A stretch of DNA of 64,000 bases, from NCBI GenBank assembly GCA_940671915.1, contig CALNVZ010002974.1:19861157-19925156 (forward strand). The letters run 5' to 3'. Of this stretch, positions 59,301 to 64,000 are shown piece after piece; the stretch's first letter is position 1; every line of letters begins with the position of its first letter. The position numbers and the translations under genes are program-made. Below the pieces are notes generated by a model that saw only the letters and a list, made by a program, of their open reading frames with translations, had not been told where the DNA came from and searched no databases. This stretch comes from Paracentrotus lividus (lineage: Eukaryota > Echinodermata > Echinoidea > Camarodonta > Echinidae).

Positions 59301-60041
59301 CGATTAAGTTCAGTTTGATTGGATAGAGGCTCGCTGAATTTCGATCCCATCCTAGTACAGAGATGCCAATACTACGGAATACTGTATTCGTGGAAATATT
59401 TGTGGTACATTAATTTCTGCGGATTTCGTGCAAAGAACGGCAGGCGCGAATTAAAAAACCCGCGTAGATATAGGCATGATTTCCTATGCATGTATTGAAT
59501 GGGTTTAATTGCGAGCTTACAAACATGCAGAGCGAATTTAAGAACCTCTGAACATGTTTTTAGGCCACTCAGCGCGAAAAATTAATCGCGCAAAAATAAC
59601 AGCAATTACAGTAATTAGAATGCAAATAATGCTAATAGTTAAAACAGCTGAAACAAATGTCTTGTTCAAAAGAGAAAGAAATCTATTGATTTGAATGCAT
59701 TCCCAAAATTGAATGACAGAGCAAAATGTTATTATTCATGCTTTCTCTAGTGAGAAGACATTTGGTTCAGCTGGTTTAACTATTTGTGTTATTTGCATTC
59801 TAATTTCTAATGTTCTAATTATTCCGTAGTGTTGGCATCTCTACTAGTATTCATTGTCCAATTAATTATGAATTCAACTTTATTTCTAAACCACAGTTCA
59901 GAATATCTGCCAAACTCTTTAAATGTTGCATCACCTAAAATACTAAAAATCAGCTTTAATGTGAAATATCTTTTTATTCCTTCTTTCTCTTTCATTCAAT
60001 CTTTACAGAGTGGCAAATACAGATCAGATCTTCCCAGTTGA
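35247..60041 (+). CDS. CASC3: CASC3/MLN51 (Barentsz), exon-junction-complex core subunit, 13 exons
   Basis: CASC3 binds eIF4A3 on spliced mRNA and stabilises the exon-junction complex, with roles in mRNA decay, localisation and translation. Coding exons: 35247-35333, 42633-42740, 43216-43705, 44043-44443, 45512-45639, 46469-46744, 47344-48592, 49704-49759, 50310-50409, 51117-51332, 57244-57491, 58573-58881, 60009-60041. All have GT/AG borders and compatible phases, except that exon 7 needs frame changes. Recognition rests on the start MADRRR, the SELOR core (DDDEDRKNP, PRKG, LWQNEDRW, EEQAPKSSQEL), PKRYSSQRQR and GGITYYSPE, all matching vertebrate CASC3. The predicted protein is about 1,230 residues versus about 700 in human. 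The extra length comes from acidic exons 3-4 and Arg/Glu/Gln-rich exon 7. The single clean promoter lies in the inverted-repeat arm. Confidence 0.94.
35857..36630. mobile_element. 774-bp element with GAGTAAAGTGCCC ends and TA duplication
   Basis: In CASC3 intron 1. The left end GAGTAAAGTGCCCGAAATTC and the right end (minus strand GAGTAAAGTGCCCAAAATTC) are inverted, both flanked by TA, as in Tc1/mariner-type or similar non-autonomous elements. The interior contains an unusually GC-rich part (36290-36400) and an exon-like ATGTCTAATCTCGGCAAGAAG-type end at 36427 followed by GTAGGT. No transposase is seen. Confidence 0.75.
36724..37191. mobile_element. Short TIR element with GTGCGCAGACTTGGGCACC ends
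   Basis: The left end GGTGCCCCAAGTCTGTGCA and the right end TGCGCAGACTTGGGCACC are inverted. A second inverted pair (GTGCCTATGTCTGTGCA near 36743, TGCGCAGACATGGGCAC near 36978) lies inside. Non-coding; in CASC3 intron 1. Confidence 0.65.
37322..37725. mobile_element. Fold-back element in CASC3 intron 1
   Basis: About 170-200-bp inverted arms around a centre near 37525. The left arm has AATACTACGCCGATAAAATT and CTAGGCCTTGTTATGTGC; the right arm carries their complements (TTTTATCGGCGAAGTATT, CACACAACAAGGCCTAG). It could form a long hairpin. No reading frame is supported. Confidence 0.75.
37746..37935. repeat. Two direct copies of TGTGTGTTAAATAAACATGA
   Basis: Copies at about 37746 and 37909, 163 bp apart, each followed by GTGYGTGC. 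In CASC3 intron 1, just after the fold-back element. Confidence 0.7.
38384..38401. repeat. Poly(G) run at the arm boundary
   Basis: About 17-18 consecutive G near the outer visible end of the inverted repeat. The left-arm counterpart near position 30-45 is a shorter C-rich stretch. Confidence 0.85.
39150..40707 (+). mobile_element. Second non-LTR retrotransposon RT fragment in CASC3 intron 1
   Basis: Broken reverse transcriptase, different from the LINE at 29.8-33.6 kb. Readable pieces: KNGKAPGSDN (near 39233), NWRGITLLSIPSK, RPEQAGFRKGKGCTDQIFAL (39510-39570), INFVDFEKA, GVRQGCVMSAILFNLTIDW (near 39785-39840), LEDLDFA (near 39900), YGSECWRMTK and LYARRHDGQ. The catalytic A-D-D region is out of frame by one base. 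The copy ends in tandem GTAA units at 40690-40707, as many RTE-like LINEs do. It is 5'-truncated (no endonuclease seen). Clade assignment is uncertain. Confidence 0.8.
40821..41115. repeat. Tandem duplication in CASC3 intron 1
   Basis: Two units starting ACGRCAGTTTGCTTCTTAAG (40822 and 40941) and ending GGACATTTTGGGGGCTCTGA. The second unit has an extra ~50 bp (from TGTTGGTGCTATCC to GAGATATCCA) that the first lacks. Identity is high. Confidence 0.85.
41846..41912. repeat. GTTT/GTT microsatellite followed by T and G runs
   Basis: Repeated GTTT, then GTT, then about 10 T and 10 G. In CASC3 intron 1. The remaining intron 1 sequence from 41913 to 42632 shows no gene. Confidence 0.85.
42633..42740 (+). 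CDS. CASC3: CASC3 exon 2
   Basis: Encodes 36 residues, ESDTILDEDDESDYASAEEE and onward. The SDY-SAE phrase matches the N-terminal acidic part of vertebrate CASC3. Phase 0 at both ends; acceptor TTGACGCAG and donor GTAGGC. Intron 1 before it is 7.3 kb. Confidence 0.9.
43216..43705 (+). CDS. CASC3: CASC3 exon 3, acidic and Pro/Val/Ser-rich
   Basis: About 163 residues of low complexity: a charged start (HEEEGEVEGKEED), a stretch with repeated D-P-V, V-P-V and D-A-P phrases, then an acidic end. It is probably disordered. It starts in phase 0 after TGTAG and ends in phase 1 before GTATGC. No close counterpart in human CASC3 is evident beyond acidic composition. Confidence 0.85.
44043..44443 (+). 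CDS. CASC3: CASC3 exon 4, Glu-rich with ELEEG repeats
   Basis: About 134 residues, very rich in E and D, including tandem E-L-E-E-G/E units followed by DEEDEDRKEDDKEEGD. It starts with the codon split across intron 3 (phase 1) and ends in phase 0 before GTATGA. It probably corresponds to the acidic region before the SELOR domain. The antisense low-complexity frames here are not genes. Confidence 0.88.
45512..45639 (+). CDS. CASC3: CASC3 exon 5, SELOR domain first half
   Basis: Encodes DLDDDEDRKNPQFVPRKG and then PYYMHDSRTMSDEDEKKPEPK. This is the conserved eIF4A3- and RNA-binding (SELOR) core. Where the human protein has two phenylalanines before E-H-D, this one has two tyrosines before M-H-D. 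Phase 0 in, phase 2 out, donor GTAAGA. Confidence 0.96.
45961..46297. repeat. ~170-bp tandem duplication and A-run in CASC3 intron 5
   Basis: Two copies containing GTATCCATTGATATGTCAAC, AATGAATTAATT and GAAGCCAATT, beginning near 45961 and 46130, followed by an A-run at 46276-46297. Non-coding. Confidence 0.8.
46469..46744 (+). CDS. CASC3: CASC3 exon 6, SELOR second half and RG box
   Basis: Encodes KKLWQNEDRWRHDRFVEEEQ and APKSSQELRDIYGMDIRTR, matching the second half of the human SELOR domain, with the eIF4A3-contacting tryptophan (in EDRWRHDRF) conserved. Next comes an RG-repeat tract (S-R-G-R-G-R-G and so on) that may bind RNA or be methylated. Phase 2 at both ends; acceptor AACCACTAG and donor GTAAAT. 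Confidence 0.96.
46988..47198. mobile_element. ~210-bp hairpin element in CASC3 intron 6
   Basis: The left arm GGAAGGTTTTATGGTGCAC, with AAGTTATCTTT inside it, is mirrored by AAAGATAACTTGGTGTACC and ATAAAACCTTC at the right. Arms are about 85 bp with some mismatches. Small fold-back insertion, no coding content. Confidence 0.75.
47344..48592 (+). CDS. CASC3: CASC3 exon 7, long Arg/Glu/Gln-rich exon with frame breaks
   Basis: Starts in the correct phase with PAYNREPERPSRENLIKEEE and WPSLQQQ, and stays open to a TGA at 47825-47827. Sense then continues one frame over (ERQTVEYDRYRNK), returns to the first frame at about 47972 (DNYYDRREQD), moves to the third frame at about 48130 (KSYNENRDSRHESQDARYD), and is back in the first by about 48350. 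The last stretch reads RESKAYSRDRRQRTGRQDSKEAPPE, comparable to KKSYSRARRTRT and PPPPEG in human CASC3. A fifth change near 48570-48586 is needed to join exon 8. Five indels in 0.8 kb amid good flanking exons suggest sequence error rather than a dead gene. Confidence 0.82.
48933..49521. mobile_element. Long-TIR MITE with TA duplication in CASC3 intron 7
   Basis: The ends TTAAAGGGAAGGAAACCCTA and (minus strand) TTAAAGGAGAATGAAACCCT are flanked by TA on both sides (48931-48932 and 49522-49523). The inverted arms extend about 190 bp and include TGTTGTGATCACTA and AAGATGTGTGATGTCA. The middle is AT-rich and non-coding. Confidence 0.85.
49704..49759 (+). CDS. CASC3: CASC3 exon 8
   Basis: Short exon encoding VEGQEDPERMERYDRRE. 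It joins in phase 0 to exon 9. Two in-frame acceptors six bases apart are possible (after ATAG at 49703 or after GCAG at 49709), which would add or omit two residues. The R-M-E-x-Y/M phrase before the KRYSSQRQ block also occurs in human CASC3. Confidence 0.85.
50310..50409 (+). CDS. CASC3: CASC3 exon 9, KRYSSQRQR block
   Basis: Encodes RGRPKRYSSQRQRGQEGPGA and then PPSEQLSRGGRERG. The K-R-Y-S-S-Q-R-Q-R sequence is a signature conserved with vertebrate CASC3. Acceptor TTACCCAG, donor GTATGA, phase 1 out. Confidence 0.95.
51117..51332 (+). CDS. CASC3: CASC3 exon 10, Pro/His-rich
   Basis: 72 residues rich in P, H and M (PTHTPPPHPPPMTSPPHHVH and onward), like the proline-rich C-terminal half of CASC3. 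Phase 1 at both ends, so skipping it would keep the frame. A transposable element begins only about 17 bases after its donor. Confidence 0.9.
51350..52783. mobile_element. Element with RTATTCACAAAGGTG ends, interrupted by another insertion
   Basis: The left end (CATATTCACAAAGGTGTCCG at 51354, then AAGTTAAGCCTAGCTTAAAT) and the minus-strand right end (CGTATTCACAAAGGTGGCCT) are inverted over about 50 bp. The element starts about 17 bp after the CASC3 exon 10 donor. A second element (51405-52542) splits it. Confidence 0.8.
51405..52542. mobile_element. Nested CAGGG-ended insertion with 6-bp target duplication
   Basis: Starts CAGGGCTGTGAAATC and ends (minus strand) CAGGGGTGTGAGAGCTGG. GGTTTA is present directly before (51399-51404) and after (52543-52548), a 6-bp target-site duplication. 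The ends are hAT-like, though most hAT elements make 8-bp duplications. The interior holds a GC-rich part and CGCTTCGCGC-type repeats (52439-52470); no transposase is seen. Confidence 0.75.
53791..56528. repeat. 2.7-kb fold-back in CASC3 intron 10 with 730-bp arms
   Basis: Arms 53791-54520 and 55799-56528 are reverse complements with high identity and few indels (paired coordinates sum to about 110319-110325 throughout). Arms begin TAGTAGAGTCAACTTGTGTA. The 1.28-kb spacer is non-coding. Many TGACC/GGTCA words occur throughout. This could be a fold-back transposon or a local inverted duplication. Confidence 0.9.
56605..57065. repeat. CCGT microsatellite and ~150-bp tandem repeat
   Basis: A CCGT/CCAT tetranucleotide run at 56605-56664 leads into about 2.5 units of a ~150-bp repeat. 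CTACTCCTTCGCCA occurs near 56689, 56838 and 56994, each unit also carrying TTTGCTTTAT, ATAGCACTA and a TTTGACC-rich end. The phrase ATGAAACGGGCTCCGTACG precedes the run. It abuts the right arm of the fold-back. Confidence 0.88.
57244..57491 (+). CDS. CASC3: CASC3 exon 11, Pro/Gln-rich
   Basis: 83 residues, MRPPAPGHLPSATFFHSPNH, then runs of P-P-P, then VPPPPQQVPPPQQVPVQ. Low complexity, as expected for this part of CASC3. Phase 1 in, phase 0 out, donor GTAAGT. It follows the 5.9-kb element-filled intron 10. Confidence 0.9.
57672..57839. mobile_element. 168-bp hairpin element in CASC3 intron 11
   Basis: AGCAAATAATC at the left and GATTATTTGCT at the right are inverted ends. Arms share CCAAATGA, ACTATCACTTCC, GGCAAGCTGGAT and GCTATCTC over about 80 bp each. 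The loop is a few bases near 57750. Non-coding. Confidence 0.85.
57840..58572. other. Rest of CASC3 intron 11, nothing recognised
   Basis: Contains a short direct repeat (GTTACGTMACAGAGRAATT near 58048 and 58080) but no coding or RNA feature that I can support. Confidence 0.6.
58573..58881 (+). CDS. CASC3: CASC3 exon 12 with GGITYYSPE motif
   Basis: 103 residues: Pro/Gln-rich start, then QMVGGITYYSPELQQSMKRA and PPTKRQANPLPIEVPPDNR. Human CASC3 has GGVTYYNPAQQQ followed by a similar P/R-rich tail, so this is the conserved C-terminal motif. Phase 0 at both ends. Confidence 0.95.
59352..59847. mobile_element. TIR element in CASC3 intron 12
   Basis: Outer ends CTAGTACAGAGATGCCAATA and (minus strand) CTAGTAGAGATGCCAACACT, plus ACTACGGAAT inward. 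An inner inverted pair carries ATTAGAATGCAAATAA, AGCTGAA and AACAAATGTCTT against ATTTGCATTCTAAT and AAGACATTTGGTTCAGCT. Non-coding. Confidence 0.8.
60009..60041 (+). CDS. CASC3: CASC3 exon 13, last coding codons
   Basis: Encodes SGKYRSDLPS and a TGA at 60039-60041. The acceptor is ATCTTTACAG. The very short C-terminus after the conserved motif matches the position where vertebrate CASC3 ends. Confidence 0.85.
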   Translation, partial: SGKYRSDLPS

Positions 60042-62010
60042 TCATAGAGAAGGCCATAACAAAACTTGAATGTTTGGGTTCAATTACAGCATCAGGTAGC
60101 TGGTTATATCTTCTTTTATCCTACTGGGTATTTGTATTGCAAATAAATTAGTTAGATTATCTGTAAAGTGCCAACATATTTACACTGATTTTTTTTCTGT
60201 CAGGAAATTGTGATTTATTTTGTAGAAATAAATACTGCAGGTGCACAAGTCACTATTTTAATTATTACAAACATAATTTGATGCAAACTTGAAATCTGAA
60301 TATCTACTTTTTAGCAATAATTGTATGGCAAATGTTTGTTCTATGTTACCTTGAAAGGAAGACTAGCAGCTTATTTGTCGTATCATTTTGTTGCCATTTT
60401 GCATAAGTGAGTGTTGCAGTTGTCCAATTTTGAGGTATTGTTGCTCAAAGACAAAGTGTAAGATGTGTTAGTTGAGATAAAAGTGTCCGGCTTAGAAGTA
60501 AATGAGCAAAGAGGATATTAGACTAGAAAGTCTTAACCCTTTACTTTAGCTTAGCTAAGCCAGGGAAACAAAGATTGACCAAATTTGTCCTTTAATTGAA
60601 GCATGAAAACAGACGATATCTGTTAAATATCTTCTTTTTTTTAAAATCAAGTTAAATTTGTATTTTGGTTTTTAATATCAGCCACTTTGTGGATTTCTTT
60701 TTAATGAATTCAAATTCAATTGGCCAATTTGGCACGAAATGTCTAAAGCTATTGAGATGCTTAATTTAAATCTACCCTAAATCTCGGGTCACATGTTTTG
60801 TACAAACTTGTACCAAAATGAAAAGGTTTTAATATTTCTTCTGGTGTAATCTATTTGATTGAAAATTAATTTCATAATTCATACAAATTATGATTTTTAT
60901 ATGATATTAGGAATGTTTGTTTTGTTTTATAAGGCTTTGAAAATTGATTAAAAACTGTTTGATATTTAGCTAAATGTTTAGCTATTCATGATTGAGATAT
61001 CTGTAATATGTTATATGATCTCATAGAATATGAATGTAATCTGATAGTTTACTTGGGTTATATGTTGAAAGACCCCTTGAAATAGTGATGTCACAATTGT
61101 GTAATTTTGGTGTCAGACCCATCAACAGTATATTTTTGTGAGGTGTAGGGTCTAACCCATCAACCTAATAAGGGATTAGTTGTTTTTTCATGCTTTTGAT
61201 TGAAAAGATCCAGGCCTTAAATTTCGTTACTTTTAGGGCAAAGCCATTTTCCCCAAAAAATCTAGGGCACTTTGTCCAATATAAAGGGCATCCACGGCCA
61301 TTTTTTTTTCATAAAAAGGGCATCGAAGGCCATTTTTTTTCTAAAATTTTCTAAAATAGAGCCAGGTCAGCAGGTGGTGATTTTCTGTTTAAAAATATTG
61401 CATTCTCTGTTTGAGGAAAACAGAAAATTCCTTTCCACAGGGATTTGCCGATGAAAATTCTGTTTGGCTGTCTGTTTAATGTAAATATCACATTCTGTTT
61501 ACATAATGACAGATTTGTTTAAAAATGATAACTGTGATAACTTCCAGCACATTCAAAACCCAGGCCAGTGGGAATTAAACAAACAGGGATGCCTTTGCTA
61601 TTACAACTCCTGTCTGACAGCCATTAACTCCCTGAGATGTCATGGGGAGCTCTGCCAGGACCTCTGTATAGGATTATCCAATAAAAGTTATGGTCTATAT
61701 TGCTTTTTGAGACTTTAATGTGACAAAATAGTGACATATTTCCCATTTTATTGTTGATATTAGAGTCCTTCAGGAAAGGGCAATAAATTTCTTAAAAGGG
61801 CATGTCGGCCAGCTTGGAAAAAAGGCGCGGCCAAAATGGCTGTGACTTGATCCATTACCCTTGGGCATCACGGCCAGAGACAAGGGCATCGGCGGCTTGG
61901 CCCTCGATGGCCATGGTTAAATTTATGCCCTGAAGATCTTTTAGGCTCACAGTCATATGTTCATGAAATGCATTTGAACTACTTTGTATTCTACAAATAA
62001 AATATCACAA
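60042..62010 (+). other. CASC3 3' UTR and downstream region
   Basis: Follows the stop codon. Candidate AATAAA polyadenylation signals are at 60142-60147, 60227-60232, 61680-61685 and 61996-62001. I cannot tell which is used. No further coding exon is recognised. Confidence 0.5.
61211..61932. mobile_element. Element with CAGGSC-TAAATTT ends and 6-bp duplication
   Basis: Starts CAGGCCTTAAATTTCG and ends (minus strand) CAGGGCATAAATTTAACC. AAGATC flanks it at 61205-61210 and 61933-61938. Inside, GGGCATC and GGCCAT phrases recur near both ends (61288-61332 and 61790-61915). No transposase is seen. It lies downstream of the CASC3 stop, possibly in its 3' UTR. Confidence 0.75.
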
Positions 62011-64000
62011 CAGAAAGATTTGGTTTTATTTATAACATGTTTTATTGGGTCTAAATGCAACCCTATGTCACATTTTTTTCCTTTTTCATACACTTTCAAA
62101 TGTCTATTTTACAAGTATATGTACACATAACAGCTTGTCATAGTATCTGACTATAATAGATATCAAGAGTATTTCAAGAACAAAAGAAGTTGTGTCAACA
62201 TTGCTCCCAGATTGTAAAGCCACACCTATCATGTGCATCTAATAGTCTGTGCTGAATGTACAGATGTAGTGCACAACGGATGGGTGTGCCGTGTGACAAG
62301 CTAAGGGGGCAATGGAAACACAACTCCATAGAATGCATATACTTTGCATGAGTCGTGCAAAATAAGGGTATACATGACACAATACAGGAAATATGTAAAG
62401 GAGATGTGGAAGCACAGAACTGTATACAATCTTAGGATTCTACTAGGACTGCATATGATCTTAGGATATTAATAAGGACTCTTTTCAAATAACTCTTTAG
62501 TACATAAATCACCTGTTTCCCATAAGTAACAGGTTAAGAAAATCTAGCCATCTTTAAAGGAAATTCGGTAGGACTGCATAATGTGAAAGTGTTTAATATA
62601 TTGCTTAAGTATACAAATTTAGGAAATTATATAGTAATTTTGAAACATTATACAGATTTGGATTTTAGTTAGAACCACATACAAACAGACAACTACTTCA
62701 TGGTTAGACTGTCTACAGAAAAGCCATTAATTTAACTTCAGCCTATCAAGGACAAAGAATTTACAGAAACATAAATATTAGATAAATATATAAATATTAT
62801 ATTTGTATTTAAAAAAAAAATTCATTAGTTTTTGTCCAAGATCTAGTTGTGTGCTTACTTATGCAAGAGTTTTTTTTTTCCAGATGTGTTACATCTTATT
62901 TTATTCATGGTTATATTGTATAGTTACTCCATATTTTCGTAGCATTAAATCTCAATGATATTCTATGTATAATTTTGAAAGTGTTAACTTTTTTTTATAA
63001 ATTAGATAGATAATAAATTTAAGATGATTTCTCAACTTTAAAGATTAAAAATCTTTTATATTAACGCTGAAATTTTTGTGTAACGTTTTTGATTATTTTA
63101 AGTTACATAAAAACCAAACTCGGTGGAAAAGACAATGGGCATAAGAAAGGAGAGTGAGAGAAAGGAGACAGGGTTATAATACAACAATATGTTTTGAATA
63201 TTGAAATTAATTTCATCATGAATGATAGAATGAAAACAATCATATATACCTCAGAGCTATGTCCACATGTGTGACGCTTCGAAAAAATTTGGTGATATGT
63301 TAAATAGGATGAAATAGTTACTGCAACACATCTGTATGTAAGTATGCAAATACATAATGCTAAACACCACATTGGAATGATAAATAATTATCTAAAATTC
63401 TGCAAAACACACTTCAAATCCTACTGGCCAAGAAAAATCAAGAGAAATGGTACGGCAGAATAATAAACAGTAATTATCCTGCATATCTTTAAAAAAAAAA
63501 GTATATATGAATAAATATTGAATTCATTCTCAAAAAAAGTCGTAGAATAAAACCACATTCCAGCAGTCATTTGGGCAGATAATAGGAGATCTAATCTTTT
63601 TGCATTTTCAACTGTTATCATATAAAATGGTAGGTATTCAAATGTTTAAAAGGTGTTTTTGAAATTTTGGTATTTATTGACGAAACAATGAACATTGATC
63701 ATAATACTTCTTTACTCTTTCTCTGAAAATTTTGATGCATTCTTCAATACAGAATATAAACAAATCAAGTACTTTGTTGGCTGTGTCAAATAATCTATTT
63801 TTTCTGTGCATTCCTATAATTGGTTGATAGTGCGTTCAAGAAATAGTAAACCCAATTTTAAAAGCCTCCTATTAAAAATTTATAACTTCTGTAATGTGGA
63901 TATTTACTTCATGTTGAAGAATAACTCATATTCTGTTCAATGATACCAAATTTATACCTGTACTGTGGGGGATGACTGAGCACTTTGACTTAATGTGTAA
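62011..64000. other. AT-rich 3' flank, no gene recognised
   Basis: About 2 kb with only short reading frames and several A/T runs. TTTTATT words near 62020-62045 would be polyadenylation-like on the minus strand, so the 3' end of a convergent gene beyond the window is possible but unsupported. Confidence 0.5.

Noticed and set aside
1..64000. tRNA, rRNA or other structured RNA genes
   Set aside because: Reading by eye I found no convincing cloverleaf, box or rRNA sequence; a covariance-model scan would be decisive.

Overview
The window is eukaryotic and metazoan: AT-rich, intron-rich and packed with transposable elements. One gene is recognised with confidence, CASC3 (MLN51/Barentsz), the fourth core subunit of the exon-junction complex. 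It lies on the + strand as 13 coding exons from 35247 to 60041. Small TA-flanked inverted-repeat elements, a 2A-bearing CR1/L2-type LINE and the CASC3 structure fit a marine deuterostome. My best guess is an echinoderm such as a sea urchin; this is inference, not proof.

Layout. Positions 1-16361 are an inverted, indel-riddled copy of 23033-38437, giving arms of about 16 kb. The copied block holds the CASC3 upstream region, exon 1, about 3 kb of intron 1, a LINE and several small DNA elements. The centre (16363-21660) is a forward-reverse-forward triplication of one 1-2 kb sequence, with an 856-bp block repeated base for base. Then come about 1.3 kb seen once and a run of 25 Ns (23008-23032). 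Differences between the arms are mostly single-base insertions and deletions, and the arms share the same LINE stop codons. This looks much more like raw long-read gap filling of one locus than like an old palindrome, though a real duplication with a badly sequenced copy is not excluded.

The right arm (23033-38437) looks clean. It contains a TIR element with repeated GGGGTAG-TTGTTAC phrases, a 0.6-kb tandem duplication carrying GGTCACACACGTGACC motifs, arrays of AACGTTTT words, and a degenerate but nearly full-length LINE on the minus strand (29.83-33.6 kb) with 2A-like motif, PHD-type finger, AP endonuclease and reverse transcriptase. The CASC3 upstream region follows.

The CASC3 introns host many insertions. 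These include an RT fragment (39.19-40.71 kb), a long-TIR element with TA target duplication (48.93-49.52 kb), a nested pair near the exon 10 donor (51.35-52.78 kb), a 2.7-kb fold-back (53.79-56.53 kb), a marine-type tandem repeat (56.6-57.06 kb) and hairpin elements in introns 6, 11 and 12. CASC3 exon 7 (47344-48592) needs about five reading-frame changes, while all other exons join in frame. Exon 7 therefore probably contains sequence errors. From 60042 to the end there is 3' UTR, one more element with 6-bp target duplications, and AT-rich DNA with no recognisable gene.
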